Position numbers and translations under genes: made by a program. Below are positions 20,938 to 33,116 of a stretch of 64,000 nt of DNA, piece after piece. The first letter of the stretch is position 1. Each line of letters opens with the position of its first letter. The notes beneath the pieces were generated by a model. It worked only from the letters and a program-made list of their open reading frames with translations, did not search any database and was not told the DNA's origin. Source of the stretch: Iris pallida (Eukaryota > Streptophyta > Magnoliopsida > Asparagales > Iridaceae); the NCBI GenBank assembly GCA_029216955.1, contig JANAVB010016200.1, positions 456,296 through 520,295 of the forward strand, written 5' to 3'.

Positions 20938-23840
20938 GATCATATGCTTGTATCGTTGATCTGTCCTGGTCCTTCCTTATTGTTCCCTATATCGTCTTCT
21001 TCAGCGGCATTGTTCCTGGACCTGCCGGCCAGCAAGGCGGAGCACCTCTCGCGGACCAGCAGCAACCCGGAGATCAAGTCCAGCACTCCGGAGTAGCCTC
21101 CAGAGTCGAGCCTATTGGAGAAGAGCCCCCAGTTCAGCCTGCCGAACCTGATGATGGCACATTAGTAGGACTCGTCAGGACCTTGATAGCTTCTCAAGAT
21201 CGTCGTGGAGATGCCTTGCACCAGGCAGTGACGGATGCTTTGGCCAGAGGAGGTCATCAGGGTAACAGCGCGGCCAACAGCTTCAAGCGCTTGAACCCTC
21301 CATTCTTCGACGGTAGTGAAGATGCTATTGCGGCAGATGCATGGCTTCAGGACACAGAGGTGGTTCTAGAAGCAGCCAGGACTCCAGAGAACGAGAAGGT
21401 GGCAGTTGTGCGCCTGCAGTTGTTAGATCTTGCCCGCAGCTGGTGGGCAGCTCAGGCCGTTCGATTAGCAGCACCTATTGCTTGGGCGGTGTTCAGAGAG
21501 AGATTCCAGACCAAGTATTTCGATGCCGTGGCTCGGTATGATCTGCAGACCCGATTCACTAATCTGAAGCAAGGAGGCAGGACGGTCGATGGATATACGG
21601 CCGAGTTTTCGAGACTCAGTCGGTTTGCTCCCACCTTGGTGGCAACCGAGTATGATAGAGCCCAGCGATTCCAGCAAGGGCTTCACCTGGAGATCTTGTT
21701 GGCAGTTGAGCAATTTGAGCATCAGACTTTTGATGCAGTCTTGAGAGCGGCCCGGAGGCATGAGTATACCTCCCAGAGGATTGTGGATAGGACCGGAGGT
21801 CGGAAGCGATCTCACGGCCAGATGAATCAGTCTTCAGCACCAGCCCCGGCAGCCAGGGCTTTGACTATTGGAGCTCCGAGGCGAGCGGCCTCAGTAACGT
21901 CGGTTCAGCATTCCACCCCGACGTACCCTCAGCAGCAGCAGAAGCAGAAGCAGTCTTCCGCAGTGGGATGTTCTCATTGTGGGAAGCCAGGCCATGTAGT
22001 GGCAGAGTATCGTAGGGCACAGGGATTGTGTCTGGCTTGTGGAGTACCAGACCATAGGTTTAGATCCTGCCCGAATAGGGGTGGTTCATCATCGTCCAAC
22101 CTTTCTAGCTCTTCGGTGAGGGGACCAGCCCCAGTTCCAGTCCAGCAGCAGCAGCAGTATCCGTTGCCGAGGCCCTTGCCGCCTCAGTCCCAGATGTTCC
22201 AGCAGCAGAACCCCCAGCAGCATGTTCAAGCCCAAGCCTTGAGTCAGAGCAGGCAGCGAGGATTTCAGCAGAGGAGACCGGCACCCCGAGGGCATGGTCA
22301 GGCTATGGTAATGACCGTGGAGGAAGGATTGGCACCAGGAGAGGTAGTGGCAGGTACTATTCTCGTCAACTCCTTTCCAGCTTCAGCTTTATTTGATTCT
22401 GGTGCATCGCATTCTTTTATGTCTGCACGATTCGCGACACAGGTAGGATTGGAGCCCGAGTCATTATCAGTAAGGCTCAATATACTTACTGGTAACGGAC
22501 TTGTGGGAGTAGATAGAGTGTTTTCCTCGTGTCGGATCGTAGTTAGCGGTAGAGAGTTCCCCGCTAGATTGATAGAATTCCCGATGGCCGATTATGATGT
22601 GGTCCTAGGGATGGATTGGTTGAGGAACCAGTATGCTAGAATAGACTGCCACATTGGCAGGGTTGTTTTTAGCATTCCAGGCGAGCCAGAGTTTTTCTTT
22701 TCCCGAGGTAAAGTTGAGCCTTCTCCTCCAGTATTGCGGATGGCAGTAGCAGCAGTGCAGTTGCCCAGGATAGTGGATGAGTTCCCAGATGTTTTCCCAG
22801 AAGAGCTACCAGGTATGCCTCCAGAGCGGGAGATCGAGTTCACTCTAGACTTGATTCCCGGGACAGCCCCAGTGTCAGAGAGAGTCTACAGGATGGCACC
22901 GTCAGAGTTGGAGATCTTGTACAAGATGATTGAAGAACTTCGAGCCAAGGGATTCATTCGTGCTAGTGGATCGTCTTGGGGAGCCCCGATGCTTCTTGTG
23001 AAAAAGAAGGATGGTACGTCCAGGTTATGTGTTGATTATCGTACCTTGAACTCAGTGACAATCAAGAACAGATACCCTCTTCCGAGGATAGATGACTTAT
23101 TTGATCAACTCAAAGGGGCATCAGTATTTTCGAAGATGGACTTGCGCTCAGGATATCATCAGATCAGAGTCAGAGAGCAGGACATCCTGAAGACAGCTTT
23201 TAGATCGAGATATGGGCATTGGGAGTTCCTTGTTATGCCTTTTGGAGCAACCAATGCGCCAGCCGTATTCATGGATCTCATGAATCGTATTTTCATGCCT
23301 TACTTGGATCAGTTTGTGATTGTGTTCTTGGATGACATCCTGGTCTACAGCAAGAATGAGGCGGAGCATGAACAACATCTCAGAATTGTTCTTCAGATCC
23401 TCAGAGAGCACCAGTTGTATGCCAAGTTCAGTAAATACGAGTTCTGGCTCGATCGCATTTCGTACTTGGGTCATATCATCACCAGAGGAGGAGTAGAAGT
23501 GGATCCCCAGAAGATTGTGGCTATTGAGTCGTGGCCGGTGCCCAGCACAGTTGCAGAGGTTCGTAGTTTTCTTGGATTGGCCGGCTACTACCGGCGGTTT
23601 GTTTCGGATTTTGCTCGGATTTCAGCGCCATTGACCCAGTTGACCCGCAAGGATGTACAGTTTGCTTGGACGACAGAGTGTCAGAGTTCTTTTGAGCAGT
23701 TGAAGCGAGGCCTGATAACAGCTCCTATTCTCACGCTTCCAGATAGAACCGGAGGATTTTCAGTATATTGTGATACTTCGGGCAGAGGTTTAGGATGTGT
23801 TCTGATGCAGCATGAGAAGGTAATAGCTTATGCGTCATGA
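20938..23840 (+). CDS. gag-pol: C gag-protease-RT-RNase H (first part of polyprotein, ends at in-frame stop)
   Basis: The frame opens near 20938 with no ATG before the gag domain, so the true start is unclear (ATG lost, or supplied by splicing). Domains: gag capsid ([29 protein letters not shown]) near 21290-21800; two zinc knuckles near 21969-22075, the first with its last Cys replaced by Tyr ([14 protein letters not shown]), the second intact; aspartic protease [10 protein letters not shown] at about 22390; RT with FLDD at 23325-23336; RNase H start [10 protein letters not shown] at about 23766. It ends at TGA 23838-23840 after VIAYAS, where related elements continue with Arg: a CGA-to-TGA change. 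The frame resumes at once. Confidence 0.85.
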
Positions 23841-25649
23841 CAACTTCGTGATCATGAGAGGAATTACCCAACCCATGACTTGGAGCTGGCAGCAGTGGTG
23901 TTTGCACTTAAGTTATGGAGGCACTATTTGTATGGAGACAGGGTGGAGATTTTCACCGACCACAAGAGTCTGAAGTATGTTTTCACCCAGAAGGATCTTA
24001 ACATGCGTCAGAGGAGATGGCTGGAGCTTCTTGTGGATTATGATGTCAACCTGCAGTATCATCCTGGGAAGGCCAACGTCGTAGCAGATGCATTGAGCAG
24101 GAGAGCAGGAGTTTATTTCCTAACAGCGCAACCAGAGCTGTTAGCAGATCTTCAGAAGATGGGTATTGAAGTTGTTCTTCCTTCCAGTATGGCATTGATG
24201 GCCAGTATGCAAGTTCAGTCCACTATAGTCGAGAGGATCCGGATGGCGCAGTCGGCAGATTTCAAGCTTCAGCGACTCAGAGCAGAGTGTGAAGCAGGAC
24301 GAAGACTAGAGTTATGTATTCAAGAGGATGGTACACTTAGGCATGGTAAGCATCTTTATTTACCCAGTGGAGATATCAGACAGGAGATCATGTCAGAGGC
24401 GCATAGTTCTCAGTATTCCATCCATCCTGGCAGTACAAAGATGTACCAAGATATCCGGCAGCATTTTTGGTGGAATGGTATGAAGCGGGAGATAGCTCGG
24501 TTTGTCTCTCGGTGTTTGGTTTGCCAACAAGTCAAGGCTGAACATCTGAGATCAGCTGGACTTCTTCAGCCTTTGCCGATTCTAGAATGGAAGTGGGAGC
24601 ATGTGACCATGGATTTCGTAACCGGATTACCTAGATCCCCAGCTGGTAGAGATGCTATCTGGGTTATAGTTGATCGGCTCACGAATGTGGCTCACTTTCT
24701 TCCATTCAGAGTTGGTCAGTCGACGGCTCAGCTAGCAGAAATGTACCTCAGGCAGATTGTCAGGTTGCACGGAGTGCCAGTCAGTATCACCTCGGACCGA
24801 GATTCTAGATTTACGTCACACTTTTGGCATAGCTTGCAAGAGAGTTTGGGGACTCGCCTCCAGTTCAGTTCAGCTTATCACCCGCAGACAGATGGTCAGT
24901 CAGAGCGTACAATCCAGACTCTTGAAGACATGTTGCAGTCTTGCATACTTGACTTCGGTGGTTCATGGGAAGATCACTTGCACCTGGTAGAATTCTCGTA
25001 CAACAACAATTTCCAGGCCAGTATCCAGATGGCGCCGTTCGAGGCACTGTATGGTAGGAAGTGCAGATCCCCGCTAGCCTGGGATGATGTTGGAGAGAGA
25101 CAGATGCTCGGTCCAGAAATGATCGCTCAGACAGTTGAGGTGGTCAGTAGAGTCCGAGATCATCTTAGAGTTGCCCAAGATCGCCAGTGCCATTGGGCCG
25201 ATTCTCATCGGCGCCCTCTCGAGTTTTCGGTCGACGATCATGTATTCCTGAGGATTTTGCCTAACCGTGGCGTCATTCGTTTCGGCGTACGGGAAAAGCT
25301 TAGTCCTAGGTATATAGGACCGTTTGACATTCTGGAGCGAGTAGGAGATGTGTCCTATCGTCTCGCTCTTCCGCCGTCGCTAAGCGAGGTGCATGACGTG
25401 TTCCATGTATCCCAATTACGACGGTATATCCCGGACCCGAGCCACATCCTAGATCATTCGGAATTGGTTGTTGGTACCAACATTTTGTATGAGGAGAGGC
25501 CCGTGTCTATATTGGACCGGAGAGAGAAGATCCTCAAGAACAAGACTATCAAGTTAGTCCGGGTTGCTTGGGGTCATCACTCTTTGGGGGAGTCAACATG
25601 GGAGCGTGAGGATGATATCCGATCGCGATATCCCGACTTGTTTGACTAG
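23841..25649 (+). CDS. pol: C RNase H remainder-integrase-chromodomain
   Basis: Same frame as the preceding segment, separated only by one stop codon. It finishes RNase H (ELAAV, FTDHKSL, VADALSR carry the Glu and Asp residues), then integrase: zinc-binding H...H...CLVC at about 24400-24530, catalytic Asp in TMDFVTGLP, Asp in TSDRDSRF, Glu in GQSERTIQ. The C-terminus ([15 protein letters not shown]...[10 protein letters not shown]) is the chromodomain typical of Tekay/Del chromoviruses, thought to direct insertion to heterochromatin. Stop TAG at 25647. Apart from the stop at 23838, the lost gag Cys and the unclear start, this is the best preserved pol in the window. Confidence 0.88.
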   Translation, partial: QLRDHERNYPTHDLELAAVVFALKLWRHYLYGDRVEIFTDHKSLKYVFTQKDLNMRQRRWLELLVDYDVNLQYHPGKANVVADALSRRAGVYFLTAQPELLADLQKMGIEVVLPSSMALMASMQVQSTIVERIRMAQSADFKLQRLRAECEAGRRLELCIQEDGTLRHGKHLYLPSGDIRQEIMSEAHSSQYSIHPGSTKMYQDIRQHFWWNGMKREIARFVSRCLVCQQVKAEHLRSAGLLQPLPILEWKWEHVTMDFVTGLPRSPAGRDAIWVIVDRLTNVAHFLPFRVGQSTAQLAEMYLRQIVRLHGVPVSITSDRDSRFTSHFWHSLQESLGTRLQFSSAYHPQTDGQSERTIQTLEDMLQSCILDFGGSWEDHLHLVEFSYNNNFQASIQMAPFEALYGRKCRSPLAWDDVGERQMLGPEMIAQTVEVVSRVRDHLRVAQDRQCHWADSHRRPLEFSVDDHVFLRILPNRGVIRFGVREKLSPRYIGPFDILERVGDVSYRLALPPSLSEVHDVFHVSQLRRYIPDPSHILDHSELVVGTNILYEERPVSILDRREKILKNKTIKLVRVAWGHHSLGESTWEREDDIRSRYPDLFD

Positions 25650-25769
25650 TGAGGTATAATATCTTTCTTATGCCTCATGCCTTCGATTCCTTACTTGCAT
25701 GATTGATTGATTGTCTAGTATAGCTTGCTTGTTATTAGTATAGCTTGTCGTTGCTCCTCTAGCCTCTTG

Positions 25770-25810
25770 ATTAAATTCCGAGGACGAAATTCTTTTAAGG
25801 TGGGTAGAGT
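25770..25810 (+). other. C polypurine tract region
   Basis: GAGGACGAAATTCTTTTAAG and a G-rich end (GGTGGGTAGAG) precede LTR2 directly, the usual layout for plus-strand priming in plant gypsy elements. Confidence 0.7.
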
Positions 25811-28681
25811 TGTAATGCCTGTGGTTCGTATCACGTATTTCTGGAATACGTGTACGTATTTTATTCTGTATTGTATGATTTCCTGGCTTGGCATTTCCTT
25901 CTTGGCTTGGTCTATTCCTGGTTCGGGTTGGTTGGTTCGGCCTGGCTTGGTTTTGCTTGGGTTGATGATGAACCCTTGGATGAACCCCCTACCTACCACC
26001 ACCATTTGTATTTATTAGCCCATTCTTTTCTCTCTCTTCATTAATATCATCTTCTTCTTCCCCATTACTCCCTACCTACCAGAGAGAGAAGAGAGAGGTC
26101 TAGGCAAGTGTAACTTGCTTCATGGAGGAACTCTAATTTTATTGCTCCATTCTCTTCTTTACTACATTCTAAAGCACTTTAGTACTTGACATTTCTCATT
26201 TCCATGGCTGGATTCTTGTAGATCTAAGTTTATTTCATTTTCAGTTTTCTTGGGTTTTGATCTATTTAATCTTGTTATTTCTTAGTTTAGATGGTTCCAT
26301 GTTGTAGAGAATCTCGTTCTACCCCATTTTGACCTATGGAAGTTCGGATTTGGGCTCCAGATAAAGATTTTATGGAGCTTGGAAGCTTGGGTTCATGGTG
26401 TTCTTCTTCTCTGAAATTTGGGGAAGAAGAACAGTGCTTGACTTGACCGCATGACAATTCATGCGGCAAGTGATTTAGCCGCATAACACTTTCAGCCGCA
26501 GGGACTGAGTCTCATTCTTAAACCGCATGAGGCCCTTGCTTCCCAGCCGCATAAGTCTGCCTTCATCCTTGGCCGCATGAATATGAATTGAACCTGACCG
26601 CATGAGTCCTCAGTTCCTTCTTACCGCATGGAGTCCCACTTGCCTTCAGCCGTATATGCGCCTATCTCCTTGAGCCGCATGAACTCTAGTACTTGCGGAC
26701 CGCATAGGCTTGGTTCCCCGCTAGCCGCATGAGTCCAATTCATCCTGGCCGCATGGAGCCTTCCTTCCTGCTTGCCGTATGGAAACTAGTCCTACTCCCA
26801 GCCGCATAGGTTCCTGTCCCTTCAGCCGCATATGTGCCTTTCACTCTCAGCCGCATAAGCAGCCATGTTGACTTAACCGCATGCGCCTCCTTCTATACCC
26901 AGTCGCATGAACTCCACACTTCCGCTGGCCGCATGCGCCCCTGCACTTCCAGCTGCATGCGCCCCCTTGTCTTGGCCACATGTGATTCAGTGACCCTGGC
27001 CGCATGCGCCCTCCTAATTGGGCCGCATGATTCTACCCTTTCCTGACCGCATATGACTTAGCCGCATGGCTTTTCTATGGCCCTGTATATTGATATTTTA
27101 TTAGATATTTTACGTCCATTTTATATTCTTACGCCTTTTGTCATGAACTTGATAATCATGGATTTGTTTAATATGTTTGGCAATGATACCTGACATGACC
27201 TGATAGTGACCCGTAGTGGTGCACTCTTGACAAGAAAACCTGACATGACATGATAGTGGCCCACCGTGGCGCACTCCTGACAAGTACACTTGACATGATA
27301 ACCTGACATGATATATCTTGAGAAGCTGTTGCGACGGCTACCTGACATGACATAACTTGTATAATTATATGGACACCGTGGGCGATTGTGCTTGTACAAA
27401 TAAACCAGTCATGTCTTGCATCATGTCTAGGAAGGGACTCCTGAGTACCACGGTCAAGAGTACCTATTAAAATGGACTAAGGTTAATAACTAGATTAACA
27501 CATTAGTCATGAAGAGATTTCCCAGCTACAGGCAATCCCGTTACCTGGGCGCGCCAGGGATCTGTAGCCTGCCGTCAAGTAGCGCACATTTCCAGCACAC
27601 TGTCATGTGTTGCACCTTTCAAGCCACTTAAGGGTACATGCGTTTCCTGGACGGTGTACCCACCTGAATTCAACCCCTAAATTCGACCTGGGTAACCTGG
27701 ATGGTCTGCAGGGCTTGTGGCTGTAGAATAATCTCACTGCATCTTGTTAGTAATTAGGCTTGTGACAACCCTAGTTAGTTAAAGTATCAAGCCGTAGTTC
27801 TTGCTTGGCCGTGAAATGATTGGATGGAGTCTAATCAGTCTAGTCTTGTCCTGATCCTGTTCCAGATTATTGAATGACCAGAATGCTTGTATTTATTTTA
27901 CCGATAAATGGTGAGAAACCAAGCTCCGTTCAGACGAAGGGTTACAACCCCGGTCCTTGTTTGGTTTACGGGTTGTAACCTGGTTATCTGAATAGTTCCA
28001 TGGTTATCTCGTCGTATATCATCCTGATGTGTTTTCTTTATTTTCCAGTTCTTACTTTTATTTATATCTTGTGCTGATTGCTGGTTTTAGTTCCTAAGTG
28101 AAGCTTCCTTTGTGGCACTTGCTCTTTCTGGGATCTGACCCAGCTGGTTTTGTATGGCCAGATTTCGGAGCAGCTCCAGAGGATCTACCCTTTTTCCAGC
28201 CCGATGGTGAACACCAGACGTAACCCGGACAACGAGTGGGTTTATTTTTGCTCTCCCACTTTATTGTAAAAATATTCTTTGGAGGCGTTTAGCCGACGAG
28301 CACCTGTTTAGCTCGGTTGTATTTACTTACTGTCTGTCTACCGGCTGTAACATGATTGACAGATCCTAGGGTTGATCATGTATGACTAAACTCTTGCTAG
28401 TCCTCACATTTTGTAACGACTAGCTTCATGATCAGCTAAATATGTAATATTTGGGACGCCTTATTATTGTATATTTAATGATCATACATCTTGTAACATT
28501 TACTTACTTGCTTGTGATTGAGACACTAGGCTTGTTCATGACCATAGGAGACTGTTGGCTTGTAGTAAACCCTCATGTATCTAGACAGCCGTGACCGTAT
28601 AGCGAGATGGAATCCATTTCAATATACGTAGCTGGCTATGTCTGCCCCCGCTCTCCAGTATTCTGGTTCTGGGGCGTGACA
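25811..28681 (+). repeat. C LTR2
   Basis: Same termini as LTR1, 2,871 bp, with scattered substitutions and a 10-bp indel near 28190-28210 (GGTGAACACC present here, absent in LTR1). It is followed by leader and gag instead of flanking DNA, so it is the shared LTR of two head-to-tail units. Confidence 0.85.
26445..27069 (+). repeat. GCCGCATG motif array in C LTR2
   Basis: Copy of the LTR1 array with a few base changes (for example one GCCGCATATG site is GCCGTATATG here). Spacing and order are conserved. Confidence 0.85.
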
Positions 28682-28921
28682 TGGTTTAAGTGGTGGCCCA
28701 TGTAGGTCTTGTAAATCAAGATATGTGAGGGTTTACCGAATAAATGTCTCAATCAGTATTCGTCCTTGATCTCTGCTCGTATCTTCTGAATCCCTGGATT
28801 CTTGTCCTGATCATATGCTTGTATCGTTGATCTATCCTGGTCCTTCCTTATTGTTCCCTATGTCGTCTTCTTCAGCGGCATTATTCCTGGACCTGCCGGC
28901 CAGCAAGGCGGAGCACCTCCC

Positions 28922-29554
28922 GTGGACCAGCAGCAACCCGGAGATCAAGTCCAGCACTCCGGAGTAGCCTCCAGAGTCGAGCCTATTGGAGAAGAGCCCC
29001 CAGTTCAGCCAGTTCAGCCTGCCGAACCTGATGATGGCACATTAGTAGGACTCGTCAGGACCTTGATAGCTTCTCAAGATCGTCGTGGAGATGCCTTGCA
29101 CCAGGCAGTGACGGATGCTTTGGCCAGAGGAGGTCATCAGGGTAACAGCGCGGCCAACAGCTTCAAGCGCTTGAACCCTCCATTCTTCGACGGTAGTGAA
29201 GATGCTATTGCGGCAGATGCATGGCTTCAGGACACAGAGGTGGTTCTAGAAGCAGCCAGGACTCCAGAGAACGAGAAGGTGGCAGTTGTGCGCCTACAGT
29301 TGTTAGATCTTGCCCGCAGCTGGTGGGCAGCTCAGGCCGTTGGATTAGCAGCACCTATTGCTTGGACGGTGTTCAGAGAGAGATTCCAGACCAAGTATTT
29401 CGATGCCGTGGCTCGGTATGATCTGTAGACCCGATTCACTAATCTGAAGCAAGGAGGCAGGACGGTCGATGGATATACGGCCGAGTATTCGAGACTCAGT
29501 CGGTTTGCTCCCACCTTGGTGGCAACCGAGTATGATAGAGCCCAGCGATTCCAG
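28922..29554 (+). pseudogene. gag: Truncated second gag of C
   Basis: It matches the first C gag almost exactly from the leader onward; a GTG replaces the GCG found in the first unit at 28922-28924, again without ATG. A stop TAG at 29426-29428 stands where the first unit has CAG (21544 region), a directly visible C-to-T change. The sequence ends at 29554 after CCAGCGATTCCAG, and unrelated sequence follows, so only the N-terminal half of capsid remains. Confidence 0.85.
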
Positions 29555-31358
29555 CCTATCAATCCCTTCCAAGTCAAGCACGCTATGACACGACTTATCG
29601 CTAAACCATAATTCTCATTCTGTATTTCCTAAGTCGTTTATCACAATTCACGTATTGACTTAATAATATGCTATGCCCCGATCTCACGCGAGTTCAATTA
29701 TCCACGGTGGGCATAAAATCACCATACAACACTCCCGCGGAATAATAATTCTTATCGGGACGTAACTCTTGTTTTGTGTCTAGACTAATTCATTCTCGAT
29801 GAGTGGATTGTACCTACTCAATCCTCAAGTTTCATTTCATTCGTCAAATTACATGTCCATCCAATCCTCGAATTTACCTTCGCATTAATCCAACAAGTTG
29901 AGACAATCAAAGTTGCTGCGTCCTAATTTTCTGAGTTCGATCATTCCCGCAACATGAATCACCATGTCAGTGCTCACGCGGAACGATCGCTCCAAATTCG
30001 ATGCGATGCATGTGCGAGGCTAGAGTAGCGCTCCTGCAAGACAAGAATGTCGACATTGTGGTTATCTGCTTAACCGTCAAGACACTTCTGTTTTCATCTA
30101 CATTTATTTCAATCAAAATCCTAAGTATAGCATCCGTCAGGACAGTAACACTTGCACGATCGTCATTCCTCGAAATAGAGTGCCCCCGAGTTATCGCATA
30201 TCGATCATTAATATGACTCAATACCATCGATGATATGCGTAACCTGACGATCTTTCTTTGCAACAAATTTTGAGTCGTGCAAATGATGTTATCGTCCGAC
30301 TGGATAATTCTTCCGACATTCAAATTCAAGTTCGATCATTATCTCTCGAATCATTCACAATATCAATTCGTTTAAATCTAAAATCACATATATTCGTCCG
30401 TCTATCTTAAGTCATCGACCAACGTATTTCCTCAATTTGTATCATTCCTTGCTAACTTAAATCATCGAGCAACATTTATTCCAATCCTTAGTGTCAATTT
30501 TTGTAACTTTAAAATCAAACCTTTCATGCACGCTATCTTCCCGTCGTGCTAACTTTTCGTATACGATCTGTATCAATTTCTTCGATCAAGTTATCCATTC
30601 GTACATACTAACTTTTTTCTCGATTCGATTTCCCCTACTTAATCATTTTGTATTTCATACTCGCACAGTCACTATCTCGTATGCGTCATCTCTAATTTGT
30701 TTGAATCGACTCGTCCAAATCATTAAGACTACAACTTATTCAACGATACTCAATCTATGGCTTTGTATAACGCGACGCTTGCTGATAGACTCATCAACAC
30801 CCCACATCCTCATTCGATCGACATCCCAAAAGCTATCGCATACACCACTCAGGGATGAAGCCATTCAACAAATCCTCAACTTATCATTTGAATCAAAATC
30901 GATTTCGAATCAAAATTGACTTCTTTAAATTTTTCGTTCGAACCATTCCTCGAATTCCAAGCACGCTCATCTAGATCGTACCGACGTTATCGTCGCTCGA
31001 TAGCACCCCTATCGATACTTATCTCACTTTACTCAATCGAGTTCAACTCATTCTTGCTCGACACATTTACAATCCCACTTATGACTTTTCTAAGGTCGAC
31101 ACAACTTTGGTGTATATGCCCAGCCCGACTTAGCCAATCGTGCTACGTGAACCATCTTTTGTTTTTTGTCAAAAACTGTTTCCCTACGTTTTACAAAATA
31201 GATAGACTTATTGTATGGACATTCCGTGGGACATTTGAGAGAGAGTGCACCAACAATATCAACTTTACGGAAGTAACACATCAGAGTTTGCAGAAACAAC
31301 GGACTTAAAGAATTCAATCGATAGTCCAAGGACGTAAAGCCGTGCTATGATACTATTA
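29555..31358 (-). other. G internal 5' leader, right unit
   Basis: The part 30235-31358 aligns with 11047-12169. 29555-30235 has no second copy here and is assigned to G only by position. No gag or pol similarity is seen on either strand; the small frames at 30491-31308 are low-complexity Ser/Phe-rich readings. A degenerate primer site (31344-31355) ends the segment. Confidence 0.5.
31344..31355 (-). other. Degenerate primer binding site of G, right unit
   Basis: The minus strand reads TAGTATCATAGC, two changes from TGGTATCAGAGC, at the same distance from the LTR as in the left unit. Confidence 0.7.
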
Positions 31359-31788
31359 TGTCACGCTCCGCTCCCTTAGGAGCGATCGTCCTCGCAAAGG
31401 AGTGATGCCGCACGAGCCTAGATTGTGCTTGTGCAAGGCGGGTTCCATAACGGCCAATTACAGCGGCTGCGACGGGGTCGTCGCACAGAAGTTCCATGCA
31501 GAGACATTGAATATACCAGCGGAAGTTTAGAACAAAACATAAGTTATTCAAAAGATGCATTTTATTGATATTGAAACAAGGATTACAATGGGGCACAAGG
31601 CCAAGATTATAAGTCACTCAAGCTCACTCTTCTCACATTACAAGTCTTGAACCAGCGGATGCTTCGGAAGGCAACGTCCATACATTATGTCCCGTATAAG
31701 TCTTGACTCCATACGGCCGCACGCTTCGAATCGCTAAGGAACTCCGTGCCTTGATGCATCCAAGCGAGCTCAGCGCCATAGGCTTCTA

Positions 31789-31793
31789 CCCGT
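31789..31793. repeat. Target-site duplication of T2, left copy
   Basis: CCCGT, matching 45169-45173; joining the flanks restores the G LTR sequence seen near 12600. Confidence 0.85.
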
Positions 31794-31824
31794 TGTAGAA
31801 GCATGGAAAAGAATGAAGAAAGAC

Positions 31825-31932
31825 CTATGCGGCTCCAACAGGAGGATTCCCATGCGGCTCAGGATCCCCATACGGCTCAGAAGTCCATGCGGCTCAGGGG
31901 TCCATGCGGCTCGGATAGATCCATGCGGCTCA
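31825..31932 (+). repeat. CATGCGGCTC motif cluster, T2 5' LTR
   Basis: Six copies of (C)ATGCGGCTC, one as ATACGGCTC, spaced 16-22 bases at the start of U3. Repeated in the 3' LTR at about 43880-43988. Confidence 0.8.
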
Positions 31933-32118
31933 GAAAGAAGCCACGTGGTCTTCAACAGTTGTTCTTTACAGTTTGCTGCATTTAATGACCTGACCGCTGA
32001 CATCTCTGACAAATGACAGCTCTGACATAAAGGCGCAATAATGACTGACATATTGGCGCGTTCCTAGGAAAGAGGAGAAAATCTTCTCACAGCTGGCAGA
32101 ATCCATCAAATCCCGAGG

Positions 32119-32392
32119 CATGCGGCTGCTGCATTTATGCGACCGCCTACTTCATGCGGCCGCCCATCTTCTTGCAGCTGCATCCTTTATACGACCGTCC
32201 ATCAGCATGCGGCTGCCCACTTCATGCGGCCGCCCATCTTCATGCGGCTGCATCCCTTATGTGGCCGCCCATCAGCATGCGGCTGCCCAGTCCCATGCGG
32301 CTGCCCATCTACATGCGGCTGTTCATCCCCATGCGGCTGCCCATCTTCATGCGACCATTCATCCTCATGCGGCCTATCCATATGCGGCTCTG
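32119..32392 (+). repeat. 18-bp CATGCGGC array, T2 5' LTR
   Basis: About 16 units built on CATGCGGCTGCCCATCTT, period mainly 18, with variants ATGCGACC, ATGTGGCC and ATACGACC. The spacer is also repetitive here, unlike in C. The matching array in the 3' LTR is at 44173-44446. Confidence 0.85.
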
Positions 32393-32742
32393 CCAAGATG
32401 ACCCAGTGGAGACACGTGGCGCTTTTAACGATGATTGAGACACATGGCAGTCTTATCTTCCTGGAAATGTGGGTGCTAACAAATCCTAACAAAATCAGAT
32501 TTGTTGCAATCACCATAAGTGCCCAGATCAAATCAAATCGAGCAAATTAGACACGTGGCAGGCTATTACAAGTCGCGAATATTTATGGCAATCAATATTT
32601 ATTGCCCACAGAGATTTAATACAATCAATTAATTGCTTAAATCTATTTTATGCAAGACGGACGGCCCAGATTAATTAACTCTCAGGCCGCCGACTTTTGA
32701 GAATGGGCAATCATTGCAAACCCTAATGATGCCCTCCACTCC

Positions 32743-32751
32743 TATAAATAG
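32743..32751 (+). promoter_or_regulatory. TATA box of the T2 5' LTR
   Basis: CTCCTATAAATAGCAAGG about 370 bases before the LTR end, conserved in the 3' LTR (near 44797). It would set the start of the genomic RNA about 30 bases downstream. Confidence 0.8.
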
Positions 32752-33116
32752 CAAGGTGCCATTCCCTTGCAAACCCCCCCGGATCCAGAGAGAATCAGAG
32801 AGAGAATATATAGAGATCGAAAGGATAGAGGAGCATATACAGAGAGAACAAGGAGAGCATTTATTCATCAACGCCAAGCAGTTCTTCTCCAGAGTCAAGG
32901 CTGCACCCGATCATCCAAAGAGTAAGGCAGAGCTGCCGTCGCTTTCCCGAGCCTCTATCGTCACCCCCCAGAATCTAAAATAAACAATTGTACTTAGATT
33001 GATGTACCTAGGTTTTTGTCCCTAGGCTTTCTTTGTACAAGCGAGTTTGTATTGTGAAGTAAAAATCCAGTCCTCCGATAATTATTCTGTTCTTTTATAT
33101 TTCATGGCAAACACGA

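Larger units (their letters stand above)
17950..29554 (+). mobile_element. C: Tekay/Del-like chromovirus in tandem LTR-internal-LTR-truncated internal form
   Basis: LTR1 (17950-20810), internal with gag-pol (20811-25810), LTR2 (25811-28681), then a second internal copy that follows the first almost base for base until it breaks off in gag at 29554. The LTRs are nearly identical over about 2.87 kb, so C is young compared with T1 and T2. The third LTR expected on the right is absent: the join at 29554/29555 goes straight into other sequence. The arrangement fits unequal LTR recombination giving a dimer, followed by a right-end deletion. Confidence 0.8.
31794..33113 (+). repeat. T2 5' LTR
   Basis: TGTAGAAGCATGG...GGCAAACA. 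Order: CATGCGGCTC cluster (31825-31932), 18-bp CATGCGGC array (32119-32392), G-box cores CACGTGGC at 32413 and 32552, TATA box at 32743, then a leader of about 360 bases. Frames such as 32120-32550 stay open only because the array period is 18, a multiple of three; they are not genes. Confidence 0.9.

Noticed and set aside
25811..28681. C LTR2 as an independent solo LTR
   Set aside because: It is preceded by the C polypurine tract and followed by the C leader, with no 5-bp duplication, so it is the shared LTR of a tandem.
30491..31308. Ser/Phe-rich plus-strand ORFs in the G leader (also 11145-12119)
   Set aside because: The two G copies carry them with different ends, and the element runs on the minus strand; composition effect.
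32120..32550. Long overlapping ORFs on both strands in the T2 LTR (Ala/His/Cys/Pro-rich products), repeated at 44191-44604
   Set aside because: They stay open because the array period is 18, a multiple of three. They have no start context or domains, and the array is LTR U3.
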